DNA from: UBA2108 sp002713215
Lineage (GTDB): Bacteria; Bacteroidota; Bacteroidia; Flavobacteriales_G; Salibacteraceae
Reading direction: 5' to 3'
DNA: 64,000 bases
Assembly: GCA_937891015.1 (NCBI GenBank)
Contig: CALAPY010000059.1
Span: 1 to 64,000, forward strand
Shown: one piece after another, positions 33,315 through 42,668 of the stretch
Position numbering within the stretch: the first letter of the stretch is position 1
Layout: each line of letters begins with the position of its first letter
The notes under the pieces: model-generated
What the model saw: only the letters and a program-made list of their open reading frames with translations
Databases searched by the model: none
What the model was told of the DNA's origin: nothing
Made by a program: the position numbers and the translations under genes

Positions 33315-35435
33315 TTACCTTACAAGGTTGAACCGGCCTCTATGTTCAATGGTACTTCCATATACCGTTACAATTTCAAGACGGTACACGTAAATTCCAA
33401 CCGGTGCCTCACCATCATTCCTCTGTCCGTTCCAGCCTTCCAGCGGATTTGTAGTTTCGAAGGCCAATTTACCCCACCGATCAAATACTTTCAGCGAGTA
33501 ATTTTTAAAAGGAATAATATAACTGGTTTTAGGCCTCCAAACTTCATTTATTCCATCTTCATTTGGTGTAAAAGAATTGGGAATAAATACATCCGGCTCC
33601 ATTTTGAAACAAATTTCATTGGATACACTGGTATCAGCAATTTCAAACGTATCACTTGGTGCCTGAGTTAGTTTTAATCGATAGCAGAACTTATCACCAC
33701 TATGTATCTCGCTTGATATATTGTCTAAATAAGCCAATTGATTTGACCACAAAGTACGAATTGGATCGGGGGTATAATCATTGTTTATTCCTCGATAGAG
33801 AGAATATACATCCCGTTCCTGAGCGGAAGAATCTACATAAATATTAGCAGACCACTTTAGATTATTCTCCATTTGATCTTTATTGGAATTACCAGATAAG
33901 TATATAGTCCTAAACTTATTACTCACTTTCACTGGCATGTTACACGTGTCTATTACTTCAACGTAGTAAACAAAATTCATTTGGTTTGGCCTTGCTGAAA
34001 TATCCCGAACGGTAAAAAGAGTATCCAGTATACTTAATGGTGGAGTAACAGATCTCACCTTCTTAAAAGGCCCTTCTCTCTTAACTCCTCTGTATACATT
34101 AACATGCTTAATGGGTGCTTTTCGATCCATTAGTATCCTTAATTCAATTTCCTCCTCAGAAATAACACTAGCCCCCCTAATGTGTAAAAACTTTGTTCTA
34201 TCCGGAATATCGAATTTTGTACCCAACACGTTACTGTTGCTGGTAAACCTGCCTGTTATATCAATTCCTTCAATATAAAATGCATAGGTGTTTAAAGCAT
34301 TTACATTTTTTACCGTATAACTTGTATCGGAGCCGGATACAGTGCCAATTTTGGTATAGTTGGTATCTCCATCAAGTGCCATATAAATGTTATATTTATC
34401 AACACCGGCCCATCCCTCATAAGGAGTCCAGGACAAATAAACCTCACCAGCACATGGGTCATAAGTCCTGTTTAAATAGATAGTGCAATGTTTTACTCCC
34501 CCTCCATTTGATTTCCCGCAAGAATCAAGAGCAGCTATAACGTAACATTGTCTTTGATTTTGCGCACTGTGTCCCTGATCGTACCAAAAAAATGTAGTAG
34601 AAGAAACCGTATCAATTGGCTTGGCTATTCCGGAAGGGTCAATGTGAATTAAAATGTACTTAACAACCGAACCATCGGGATGTTTAGACCAATACATGTT
34701 ATTGCGACCATTGCCAACTGAAATTCTATCATAAGTCATTGTAGCTGCACCTACATTATCCTCTAATCTTTCCTTAACTAGATTTGACCTCGATATGCAA
34801 CCGCTTGCATCCTCCAATTCAATCTGATATGAAATATCACTTAAGCATCGAGCTACATCATCCTTAAAAGTGATTGTGGAATAGTCAGGAGTTGCAAACT
34901 TATCGGTCCAGGCTATTGGCGGAACTGCCGGAGGTACAGTTTCCAACTTTCTTTTTAAATTGTACTTATTTTCCCACGTAGGCAATGGGTTGGTTCGCAT
35001 TAAATTCCAATTGAGCGTGCCGGAAACGTTCCCTGCAACAGTAAGGTCAAGTTCTATAGCCGTTAGGGTGTCGGATGGTACAGATAATTTCGTGCTGCCA
35101 TCGTTGTATTCTGTAACAATGTAGTATCGAAAATTTTTCAATGTTGGTTTGGGGAACCCAACTCCTATTAGAGTCTCCGTATTCTGTAAACGGTTTGGAA
35201 TTGCATTACCAAACTGAACAAATGGAGTTCCATTAACCGAAGAAAATATGTAATAATTTAAAAATTGGCCCAACGGATCGGCTGGTGGAATCCAGGTTAA
35301 TGTAATGTCTCCATTGTCTTCCACAGCAATACAGCGCAATTGAGGAGCATCAACCTGAGCATGAGAAGTGCTAACCGTACCCAATAAAATACATATAACG
35401 AAATAAATGAACGGCTTTGACATGTATTCTTTCAT
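33315..35435 (-). CDS. FN3-repeat surface protein with T9SS type B sorting domain (copy 1)
   Basis: A 706-residue exported protein with the same architecture as its downstream neighbour: signal peptide (about 1-27, ending SHAQ), FN3-like domains, and a type B sorting domain ending RGRFNLVR. Similarity is uneven: about 85 residues after GTLNWNLMRTNPLPTWE and the sorting domain are almost unchanged, while other stretches differ widely. Two ATGs are possible (35435 or 35423); the first is listed. The two genes are 88 bases apart and may share a transcript. Confidence 0.88.
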   Translation of the reverse strand: MKEYMSKPFIYFVICILLGTVSTSHAQVDAPQLRCIAVEDNGDITLTWIPPADPLGQFLNYYIFSSVNGTPFVQFGNAIPNRLQNTETLIGVGFPKPTLKNFRYYIVTEYNDGSTKLSVPSDTLTAIELDLTVAGNVSGTLNWNLMRTNPLPTWENKYNLKRKLETVPPAVPPIAWTDKFATPDYSTITFKDDVARCLSDISYQIELEDASGCISRSNLVKERLEDNVGAATMTYDRISVGNGRNNMYWSKHPDGSVVKYILIHIDPSGIAKPIDTVSSTTFFWYDQGHSAQNQRQCYVIAALDSCGKSNGGGVKHCTIYLNRTYDPCAGEVYLSWTPYEGWAGVDKYNIYMALDGDTNYTKIGTVSGSDTSYTVKNVNALNTYAFYIEGIDITGRFTSNSNVLGTKFDIPDRTKFLHIRGASVISEEEIELRILMDRKAPIKHVNVYRGVKREGPFKKVRSVTPPLSILDTLFTVRDISARPNQMNFVYYVEVIDTCNMPVKVSNKFRTIYLSGNSNKDQMENNLKWSANIYVDSSAQERDVYSLYRGINNDYTPDPIRTLWSNQLAYLDNISSEIHSGDKFCYRLKLTQAPSDTFEIADTSVSNEICFKMEPDVFIPNSFTPNEDGINEVWRPKTSYIIPFKNYSLKVFDRWGKLAFETTNPLEGWNGQRNDGEAPVGIYVYRLEIVTVYGSTIEHRGRFNLVR

Positions 35436-35577
35436 TCTATATATAAGTGCGAATTTATTTAAATATTGCTAAGCCACTAGCTTGGTTTACATTAATGTCT
35501 TCACAGTTTAGCAGTTAGTATTCTCGATTCACGGCCGAAAGAATGGAAAGTAATGTGTTATTTCTTTTAATTATTGT

Positions 35578-35585
35578 TATTTTTG
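35578..35585 (+). promoter_or_regulatory. -7 promoter element for the DUF6089-like gene
   Basis: TATTTTTG matches TAnnTTTG and lies 21 bases before the ATG at 35607. No TTG is found at the expected upstream spacing. The box overlaps in-frame TTG codons that would otherwise extend the gene, supporting the later start. The rest of the gap 35436-35577 is AT-rich with no other recognisable element. Confidence 0.4.
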
Positions 35586-35606
35586 CCAATAATGCATCTA
35601 ACTGTA

Positions 35607-36584
35607 ATGAAACGCTTTTTACTAACTATAGCAATATCAGGGTTTATTGTATTCCCAAAAATATCTGATGCCCAATACAATACAGACTTTGGATTTAGGT
35701 TGGGTGCAGCTTTTTACTTCGGAGATTTAAGTGGTACTAGCGACACAGCCCAATGGGGACCTCTTGGAATTCAGTTTTCTCAAGTGGGCTTAAATTTTGG
35801 TTTCACCGGAAGACATTTTATTTCACCATCATTTGCCATACAAGGATCATTTAATTATGCTCGTTTAAGGGGTTCTGATAATCTTTCACAAATCCCAACC
35901 CATTATGTAAGAAACCTAAGCTTTAGGAACGATATAATGGAACTTGCAGCTCAATTGGAGTATCATTTCATTCACTTACGCGATGTTGGTAGGACTTATC
36001 GATACAAATTGAGTTTTACTTCCTACATCTTTGCAGGTATTGGAGGTTTTTACAATAACCCCAAGGCGCAGCTAAATGGTACATGGCACGCGCTACAACC
36101 TTTACAAACGGAAGGTGTAAATTACAGTAAATTTCAAATGGCAATTCCACTTGGTGGTGGAATTGAATTCAGAATCAACAAAAAACACATCATTGGCTGG
36201 GATGTAACTGCCCGAATGACGTTTACCGATTATGTTGATGATGTAAGTACAAACTATCTGCATCATAGTAAATTTGACGATAACCCTACCGCAAAAGCTT
36301 TACAGGATAGGAGTATAGAACAAAAGGGGACTTATGAATACAACGTAGTTGGAGGAACAGATAAGAATGGACAGCCAATAGGAAATGCCGAGCGATATTA
36401 TAGTTACGGATCAAACGAAAATGAAGGCGGTGTACGGGGAAATTCTTCGAGAAATGACTGGTATATGTGGACCGGCGTAAGTTATAAGTATGCCATAAGA
36501 GGAAAAAGATCCAAATTCAACCGTAGAAAATACCACTTTGCCCGTCGTAAAGTTAAACGAAGAAGATCTAGAGCAAAATTCTAG
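35607..36584 (+). CDS. DUF6089-like outer-membrane beta-barrel protein
   Basis: A 325-residue exported protein with a signal peptide (about 1-22, ending SDAQ). The pattern of GFRLGAAFYFGDLSG, repeated aromatic-ended strands and GGGIEFRINKKHIIGWDV is that of the Bacteroidota DUF6089 barrel family. The C-terminus is strikingly basic: about 20 of the last 40 residues are Lys or Arg, ending RAKF. The gene stands alone between the paralogue pair and the glycan locus. Function unknown; no sorting domain is present. Confidence 0.78.
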   Translation: MKRFLLTIAISGFIVFPKISDAQYNTDFGFRLGAAFYFGDLSGTSDTAQWGPLGIQFSQVGLNFGFTGRHFISPSFAIQGSFNYARLRGSDNLSQIPTHYVRNLSFRNDIMELAAQLEYHFIHLRDVGRTYRYKLSFTSYIFAGIGGFYNNPKAQLNGTWHALQPLQTEGVNYSKFQMAIPLGGGIEFRINKKHIIGWDVTARMTFTDYVDDVSTNYLHHSKFDDNPTAKALQDRSIEQKGTYEYNVVGGTDKNGQPIGNAERYYSYGSNENEGGVRGNSSRNDWYMWTGVSYKYAIRGKRSKFNRRKYHFARRKVKRRRSRAKF

Positions 36585-36674
36585 TATCAAGGTTTAGCTT
36601 TGGGGTAACATGACTTTGTTAGAGTCAATTTCGTCAATAAAATTTCTGAATACTCTTTTAGTTGTACGGTGCTT

Positions 36675-36682
36675 TAATTTTG
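36675..36682 (+). promoter_or_regulatory. -7 promoter element at the start of the glycan locus
   Basis: TAATTTTG matches TAnnTTTG about 31 bases before the TTG start of the first glycosyltransferase. No TTG lies at the right -33 spacing (nearest TTG is 10 bases upstream). Promoter role inferred. Confidence 0.4.
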
Positions 36683-36713
36683 CTGTGCCTCTGACTTAAG
36701 CCTATTACAAAAA

Positions 36714-37466
36714 TTGAAAGTATCCATAATTACGGTTGTATGGAACAATGTTTCCACGGTTGCCGAAGCAATTGAATCGGTTCTTAATCAGTCTTACTCA
36801 AACATTGAATATATAATTGTTGATGGGAAAAGCAATGATGGTACTGTCGAAGTAATAGAAAAGTATGCTAATAAAATTGACACATTTATCAGTGAAAAAG
36901 ATAATGGACTCTACGATGCTATGAATAAAGGTATTCAAATAGCAACTGGAGACATCATTGGTTTTATTAATGCAGACGACGTTATCAATAGCAATAACTG
37001 CGTTGAAGAAATAGTAAAGAAATTCGAATCAACAAATGCCGATGTTGTATACGGTGATAAAATTTATGTGGACCCACAGAACCCTTCTAAAGTAGTGAGA
37101 TACTGGAAATCAGGTGAATTTAACCGGAACAGCTATAAAAAAGGCTGGATGACTCCCCATCTTTCAACTTATATCAAAAAGGATTTATATAACAAATTTG
37201 GTGGCTTTAGAGGTGACTTTAAAATTGCTGCGGATTATGAGTTAATGCTTCGATTTATATATAAGCAGGAAGCTAAAACGCATTATCTGCCTATGGTAAT
37301 TGCCAAAATGAGGGCCGGCGGTTTGAGTAATGGATCACTTAAAAATGTGGCCATTTCGAACTATGAAGTCTATAAGAGTTGGAAGGTTAACGGCCTAAGT
37401 ATTTCTCCTTTGATTGCAATTCAAAAGCCCATGCGCAAGCTTGCTCAACTTTTCAAAAGAAATTAG
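36714..37466 (+). CDS. Family 2 glycosyltransferase
   Basis: A 250-residue GT-A glycosyltransferase, WcaA-like. The start KVSIITVVWNNVSTVAEAIESVLNQSY is a standard GT2 N-terminus, followed by VDGKSNDGT, the metal-binding GFINADD (a DxD variant), and the acceptor-side KIAADYELMLRF with the ED-like base. It begins with TTG at 36714; no better ATG is available. It opens the plus-strand part of the surface-polysaccharide locus with a 2-base gap to the formyltransferase. Sugar specificity unknown. Confidence 0.9.
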   Translation: MKVSIITVVWNNVSTVAEAIESVLNQSYSNIEYIIVDGKSNDGTVEVIEKYANKIDTFISEKDNGLYDAMNKGIQIATGDIIGFINADDVINSNNCVEEIVKKFESTNADVVYGDKIYVDPQNPSKVVRYWKSGEFNRNSYKKGWMTPHLSTYIKKDLYNKFGGFRGDFKIAADYELMLRFIYKQEAKTHYLPMVIAKMRAGGLSNGSLKNVAISNYEVYKSWKVNGLSISPLIAIQKPMRKLAQLFKRN

Positions 37467-37468
37467 AA

Positions 37469-38233
37469 ATGAAGATCGTTATCATTACACAAGATGAGCC
37501 TTTCTACCTTGCGAATAACCTAAGATACCTTATAAAAACACTCCCAGCGCATTCTAAAATTGTTGGTTGTGTGGTTGCCGATGCTTCGCCGTTTGGAAAA
37601 AAGAGCTCTTTTATAGATAAAGCCAAGCAAACCCTCCTTGTTTTTGGAATTGGGTTCTTTGTACACTACTCTATTAAATATGTACTCAGCAAGTTAAACC
37701 CGAAAAAAAAGGTTCACCGTGTACTTAAAGAACATCAAATTCCAGCCATTCTCTTAGATCAACCAATTAATTCTCCTGAATCAGTCGAAAAAATAAAGGC
37801 CCATCAACCTGAACTTCTAATCTCCATACTAGGAAATCAAATATTTAAGGAACCCATAATTAACCTGGCTCCAAAGGGATGCCTAAATTTACACACTGCA
37901 CTACTTCCGAAATACAGAGGCTTGATGCCAACGTTTTGGGTTCTAAAACACCGGGAAAAGGAAACTGGTGTTTCAGTCTTCTTCGTTGATAAGGGAATTG
38001 ATTCGGGGCCCATTGTAGTTCAGGAAAGAGTAGAAATAGGAAACATGACCCAGGAACAGCTAATTGTACATACAAAGAAAATTGGCATGGAATCTATAGC
38101 AAAGGCGGTGGATTTAATTGAAAACGATAATGTTGAGCTCATTGAAAATAATAATGAACTAAAAACATATTATAGCTTTCCAACCCGAGCTGATGTTATT
38201 GAATTTAGAAAGGGGGGAAAACGATTCTATTAA
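37469..38233 (+). CDS. Formyltransferase-family enzyme
   Basis: A 254-residue protein of the methionyl-tRNA/UDP-sugar formyltransferase superfamily. The catalytic triad of the family is seen: Asn140 and His142 in LNLHTALLPKYRG and Asp178 in KGIDSGPI. It lacks the tRNA-binding C-terminal domain of Fmt, and its location between a glycosyltransferase and a deacetylase argues for a sugar-amine substrate with N10-formyl-tetrahydrofolate as donor. A hydrophobic stretch near residues 55-70 is unusual for the family. It is distinct from the formyltransferase at 56.1 kb. Confidence 0.82.
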   Translation: MKIVIITQDEPFYLANNLRYLIKTLPAHSKIVGCVVADASPFGKKSSFIDKAKQTLLVFGIGFFVHYSIKYVLSKLNPKKKVHRVLKEHQIPAILLDQPINSPESVEKIKAHQPELLISILGNQIFKEPIINLAPKGCLNLHTALLPKYRGLMPTFWVLKHREKETGVSVFFVDKGIDSGPIVVQERVEIGNMTQEQLIVHTKKIGMESIAKAVDLIENDNVELIENNNELKTYYSFPTRADVIEFRKGGKRFY

Positions 38234-38236
38234 TTA

Positions 38237-39091
38237 ATGAATATTCTGACCTTTGATATAGAAGAGTGGTTTCATATTCTTGATAATGATTCAACCAAGA
38301 CGGAATCTGAATGGGCTACTTATGAATATCGGATAGAGTCCAATATGGATAGAATCCTGGGACTTCTTAGTCGTGAAAATCAAAAGGCCACTTTTTTTGT
38401 CCTTGGTTGGGTTGCCCGAAAATTTCCAGATATCTTAAAACAAATCGACTCTGAAGGCTATGAAATTGCCACTCACTCCGATCTGCATCAATTAGCTTAC
38501 AACCAATCTAAAGAGGAATTTAGAAACGATCTGGAAATCTCTATAAAGAGTTTGGAAGATATAATTGGAAAGAAAATTAAAACTTACCGAGCTCCTGGTT
38601 TTTCATTGACAAACAACAATACATGGGTTTTTGAGGAGCTCATTAATCAAGGAATTGAAATTGACTGCAGTGTTTTTCCTGCTAAACGAGCCCATGGAGG
38701 ATTTGAACAATATGGATTAGCAGAACCGGGGTTGATCAATTTTAATGGACTGCAGATTAAAGAATTCCCAATTAACCTGGTTCAGGTACTTGGCAACAAA
38801 ATCATATTTTCAGGTGGAGGATATTTTAGGCTCTTCCCCTACTGGGCCATCAAAAAAATGATGAAGCAATCGAAGTATGTTATGACCTATTTTCACCCCA
38901 GGGATTTCGATCCAAATCAGCCCATGATTAAAGACCTTCCCTTAACCAGAAAATTTAAATCATACTACGGTTTAAGTGGAGCTTTCAATAAACTGGAATC
39001 CCTAATAAAAGATTTTTCCTTTGTAGACCTTAATGAGGCCAACGCAAATGTGGACTGGTCCAATGCAAGGGTCATAAAAATTAATCCCTAA
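38237..39091 (+). CDS. Polysaccharide deacetylase, NodB-type
   Basis: A 284-residue NodB-fold deacetylase resembling the XrtA/PEP-CTERM-type exopolysaccharide deacetylases. Visible are LTFDIEEWFH (catalytic Asp region), ATHSDLHQL (metal His), RAPGFSL, and the C-terminal YFHPRDFDPNQP. It lacks a signal peptide, so it may act in the cytoplasm on lipid-linked or nucleotide-linked sugars. It ends 11 bases inside the convergent acetyltransferase gene. Confidence 0.88.
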   Translation: MNILTFDIEEWFHILDNDSTKTESEWATYEYRIESNMDRILGLLSRENQKATFFVLGWVARKFPDILKQIDSEGYEIATHSDLHQLAYNQSKEEFRNDLEISIKSLEDIIGKKIKTYRAPGFSLTNNNTWVFEELINQGIEIDCSVFPAKRAHGGFEQYGLAEPGLINFNGLQIKEFPINLVQVLGNKIIFSGGGYFRLFPYWAIKKMMKQSKYVMTYFHPRDFDPNQPMIKDLPLTRKFKSYYGLSGAFNKLESLIKDFSFVDLNEANANVDWSNARVIKINP

Positions 39092-39632
39092 TAACTCTTT
39101 CCTTTACTGCTTCAGCTGGGTTTCCTCTGTATATAGTATAGGGGTCCATGTTGGAAGAAGCTACTGAACCGACAACCAACAATGAGTGCGAACCACACTT
39201 TACACCTTGCGTTACAATTGATTTTGCGCCAATCCAAACCCCATCTTCCAATACAATTGGTTTAATAATTAAGTCAAATGTTTTCTTTTTGTAATGATGG
39301 TTTCCACTTAGAATTAACGCCCCCTGGCTTATACAGCAATTATCTCCTATAATGACACGATCTAAATTATCAATCCATACACCTTCTCCAATCCATACAT
39401 GATTACCCACAATTAGTTTCCAGGGATATTTGATATTTACTGCAGGCTTAATGACAACTCCTTTCCCAAGCTTAGCACCAAACATTTTTAACAATAAAAC
39501 CTTGGGCTTAATAAATGGGAAAAAGGGGTTTTGAAAAAAAATAATGTTCACAAAATACCAAAATAGGCGAAGCAACGGGCTTCCTGGATAATACCAAGAA
39601 TTGTCAAAAGCACTTAAATCCGTTTTTTCCAT
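39081..39632 (-). CDS. WcaF-like hexapeptide-repeat acetyltransferase
   Basis: A 183-residue left-handed beta-helix O-acetyltransferase, like the colanic acid enzyme WcaF. Hexapeptide turns are seen (VIKPAVNIKYPWKLIVGNHVWIG, VIIGDNCCISQGALILSGNHHY) with the catalytic His in SGNHHYK and GVWIGAKSIVTQGVKCG. It is the last gene of a four-gene minus-strand operon and overlaps the convergent deacetylase by 11 bases. It probably O-acetylates a sugar of the glycan. Confidence 0.9.
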   Translation of the reverse strand: MEKTDLSAFDNSWYYPGSPLLRLFWYFVNIIFFQNPFFPFIKPKVLLLKMFGAKLGKGVVIKPAVNIKYPWKLIVGNHVWIGEGVWIDNLDRVIIGDNCCISQGALILSGNHHYKKKTFDLIIKPIVLEDGVWIGAKSIVTQGVKCGSHSLLVVGSVASSNMDPYTIYRGNPAEAVKERVIRD

Positions 39633-39648
39633 TTGCTCAAATATAAGG

Positions 39649-40779
39649 CTAGCTAAAAAGTTTAACGTATTTCTTAACCAATTTTGACTGATCCAGCTTT
39701 TCTACTGACAATTTCCATGCCCCTTGCCTCCATTGCTGTCTTTCTGAATGAGTCAAATTGGAGAAGTATTCTATTTTATTTACCCATGATTGGGGTTCGT
39801 TCAGTTCCAAATCAAAACCGGCTTGCCGGTCTTCCAGCTCAACCCAGGGTGTTCTATTTGAAATTAATACTGGAACTGAAGCTGTTAAGCTTTCCAATAT
39901 GGAATGCCCAAAATTCTCACCAGTGGTGGGCAATACAAAAAGGTCATAATTTTTAATGGTATCCAACACAGTCTCATTCGGTAACTCTCCTTTGTAATTT
40001 ACATTGAGCTTATTCAACTGAATCTTTTCCTGGCATTGCCGCCAGTAATCTTTGTCTTCAATGGGACCATATAAATCCAATTGATAACTAGTTGACACCG
40101 AATTTAAAACAGAAAGTAAAAAATCAACGTTTTTCACCTTAGCCATCCTGGCAACTAATACCATTTGCAAACAGTCGTTCGTAACATTTTCATAATACGC
40201 TTTACTGGATTTCATTTTGGAAAGGCTTGGCAAAATCTCTATGTTGGCCTCCTTAAAATAAGCACTAACTTGTTGTTTTTCGAACTTTGAAGAAACGTGC
40301 CATGTTACTCGCTTATAAAATCCAAACCACCTTGCAACACTTAGAAATAGCTGCTTCTTATTCTTCTTTATTTGTAAGGCTCCACTACCCAACATTCCCC
40401 TGGGTGCCAAAACGACTTTATTGATCTTTAGACGGTTGCAAATCATCAGAGGGCGCAAGGTGAAACGAAAAGAAAACAAGCTATTCATGTACACTGCACT
40501 CCAGGTTTTGTGCAGTTCAGCTTCAATAATAGGCCCTATATTATCGGGACCTGCATAGTAAATATGAATTCCATTCTGCTCAAGCCATTTATCAGTCTCA
40601 ATATCAGCATACGGATTTGTGTCGTTTAAATCGCGGTCAGAGGTAATTAACCATATGTCCAACTCGCCTTTTAAGGCCTGAATTATTCCATCTACACTTC
40701 GAATAGGGCCTCCTGCTTTAATTCCAGGCAAATACCAATCGGATAATATTAGAACTCGCGAACTATTCGAACTATTCAA
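39649..40779 (-). CDS. Family 4 glycosyltransferase
   Basis: A 376-residue GT-B glycosyltransferase. The N-terminal VLILSDWYLPGIKAGGPIRS and the C-terminal PTTGENFGHSILESLTASVPVLIS, carrying an E-x7-E-type motif, place it in GT4. It is an inverting-versus-retaining retaining enzyme by family. Its start overlaps the asnB stop by 8 bases. It is followed by the WcaF-like gene. The sugar transferred is unknown. Confidence 0.9.
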   Translation of the reverse strand: MNSSNSSRVLILSDWYLPGIKAGGPIRSVDGIIQALKGELDIWLITSDRDLNDTNPYADIETDKWLEQNGIHIYYAGPDNIGPIIEAELHKTWSAVYMNSLFSFRFTLRPLMICNRLKINKVVLAPRGMLGSGALQIKKNKKQLFLSVARWFGFYKRVTWHVSSKFEKQQVSAYFKEANIEILPSLSKMKSSKAYYENVTNDCLQMVLVARMAKVKNVDFLLSVLNSVSTSYQLDLYGPIEDKDYWRQCQEKIQLNKLNVNYKGELPNETVLDTIKNYDLFVLPTTGENFGHSILESLTASVPVLISNRTPWVELEDRQAGFDLELNEPQSWVNKIEYFSNLTHSERQQWRQGAWKLSVEKLDQSKLVKKYVKLFS

Positions 40780-42640
40780 CTTTATTATTTTTCATCCAGG
40801 TTCCTAAGGCAACAATGGGCCAAATTCTGCTCCAAGATACAGTTTTATCTCCTGCCAGAAAACGGTTGAATAAGTTATACAATGATCCTTGATTGAAATA
40901 GCCCGTTTCATTCTCCAGATAATCCAAGGATGAAATACACAAATCCTTCAATTCGTTTTTCATCCAATGCTCCCAAGGGAATACAAACCCCATTTTAGGT
41001 CGGTGAATAATCTCGTCAGGTAAAAGTCCTTTGTAAGCGTCAATCAAAAGAGACTTAGCAAATCTGGGATACTTTATATTATCACCAATCCCCATAACAT
41101 AATCAACTAATCGGTGATCCAAAAAAGGCACACGTACTTCTAATGCATGTGCCATACTCATTTGATCGGTATCCCTTAGCAACACATTTTGCATATAGGT
41201 CGAAATTTCTGCAATGGATACTTTACTTAATTCGGGTAGATTGCCGGTAGCTTGCCAGTTGAGTATTGACTTCAAATCTTGAAAAAGGGAGTCCGCCCCT
41301 CCATAATTGGATAAAACGTCTTTAATGTCCTTATCACTAAGTGCCCTTCGGTTAATTGGATAGGTATGTGGAACATCGAAATATGGAAGTGTGAATGTTT
41401 CCGCTATTTTTTGACCTTTTATTCCCGGATATTTCAGTTTTATGATTTGGGTAACCAGGTTCCGTGCATATTTTGGAAAACTCAACAGGTACCTTTTTTG
41501 GTTCAATTCCATGTATTGCTTAAAAAAAGGATAACCTGCAAACAACTCGTCCCCTCCCAAACCCGACAATGCAACTGTAAGGCCCGACTTTTTTACGGCC
41601 TCCGACACAACATAACTGTTTGGACCATCGCCGCTGGGATGATCCATTGCCAACAGGGCCTTTGGAACTGCCTCTTTAAAATCATCCTGGCTTAATGCTA
41701 TTTCGTGATGATTTGTGCCAAATTTTTTAGCTATTAGATTACTGTATTTAGCCTCAGAAAATTCCTGTTCGTCGAAGGTAACCGAAAAGGTGTCTATTTT
41801 CTTATTCAACCTCTCAGACACAATTCCAACAATTAATGATGAGTCTATCCCACCAGAAAGAAATGCGCCTAGTGGTACATCACTAAGCAACCTCATTTCA
41901 ACTGATGTATTCAGCAATGAAGCGATGCTCTTATGAACCTGATCTTTATTGGAACCAGCAGCTAATGGTACTTTCGTTAAATTCCAAAATTGCTTTCTTT
42001 CAATTTCGTTATCCGAAATTCTTAAGAATGAACCGGGTGAAATTAATTCTACTCCCTGAATCATGGTACGAGGAGCGTGTACGGTTTGGTATTTCAAATA
42101 TTCCTCCAGGTTAGAACCATTCAACTTTCTTGGAACCAAACCTGTATTCAGAAGTGATCTAATCTCTGAAGAAAATAGGATTCGTTTATCGTCTTGATAC
42201 AAGTACAATGGTTTTATACCCAGACGATCACGGCATAAAAAGAGCTCAGCGTTTTGTTTATCCCAAACGGAAAAAGCAAACATCCCATTCAGCTTTTTAA
42301 GGCATTCGCTCCCCCATTTTTTCCACGCGACCAATAGAACTTCTGTATCGGAATTGGTCTTAAACTGATAATCGGGCAGTTCTTTTCGAATTTCTAAATA
42401 ATTGTATATCTCACCATTAAAAACCAATACGTATCGTCCTTCCGGATCAATAAATGGTTGGTGTGAGCGAGCATCCAGATCGATTATAGAAAGTCGAGTG
42501 TGGGTTAGAATAACCTCTGAATCCAGGTAGGCCCCATGGGCATCAGGTCCACGATGTCCAATGGCTTCTATTAACAAATCAGAAGTCTGCTTAGGATTTT
42601 CTATTCCTTCTAAACCATAAACACCAGCAATACCGCACAT
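40772..42640 (-). CDS. asnB: Glutamine-hydrolysing asparagine synthetase
   Basis: A 622-residue class B enzyme. Cys2 (MCGIAGVYG) is the glutaminase nucleophile of the N-terminal amidotransferase domain (to about 215); the synthetase domain carries the ATP pyrophosphatase loop LSGGIDSSL and later GLGGDELFAGYP. In polysaccharide loci such genes often amidate uronic acids of the glycan instead of making free asparagine, and this location favours that reading. It lies between two glycosyltransferase genes. Confidence 0.92.
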   Translation of the reverse strand: MCGIAGVYGLEGIENPKQTSDLLIEAIGHRGPDAHGAYLDSEVILTHTRLSIIDLDARSHQPFIDPEGRYVLVFNGEIYNYLEIRKELPDYQFKTNSDTEVLLVAWKKWGSECLKKLNGMFAFSVWDKQNAELFLCRDRLGIKPLYLYQDDKRILFSSEIRSLLNTGLVPRKLNGSNLEEYLKYQTVHAPRTMIQGVELISPGSFLRISDNEIERKQFWNLTKVPLAAGSNKDQVHKSIASLLNTSVEMRLLSDVPLGAFLSGGIDSSLIVGIVSERLNKKIDTFSVTFDEQEFSEAKYSNLIAKKFGTNHHEIALSQDDFKEAVPKALLAMDHPSGDGPNSYVVSEAVKKSGLTVALSGLGGDELFAGYPFFKQYMELNQKRYLLSFPKYARNLVTQIIKLKYPGIKGQKIAETFTLPYFDVPHTYPINRRALSDKDIKDVLSNYGGADSLFQDLKSILNWQATGNLPELSKVSIAEISTYMQNVLLRDTDQMSMAHALEVRVPFLDHRLVDYVMGIGDNIKYPRFAKSLLIDAYKGLLPDEIIHRPKMGFVFPWEHWMKNELKDLCISSLDYLENETGYFNQGSLYNLFNRFLAGDKTVSWSRIWPIVALGTWMKNNKVE

Positions 42641-42668
42641 AGAATCAATAGTTTTTACTTAGACCAAT

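Noticed and set aside
36608..36628. TGACT...AGTCA hairpin after the DUF6089-like gene
   Set aside because: Only a 5-bp stem without a T-run; too weak to call a terminator.
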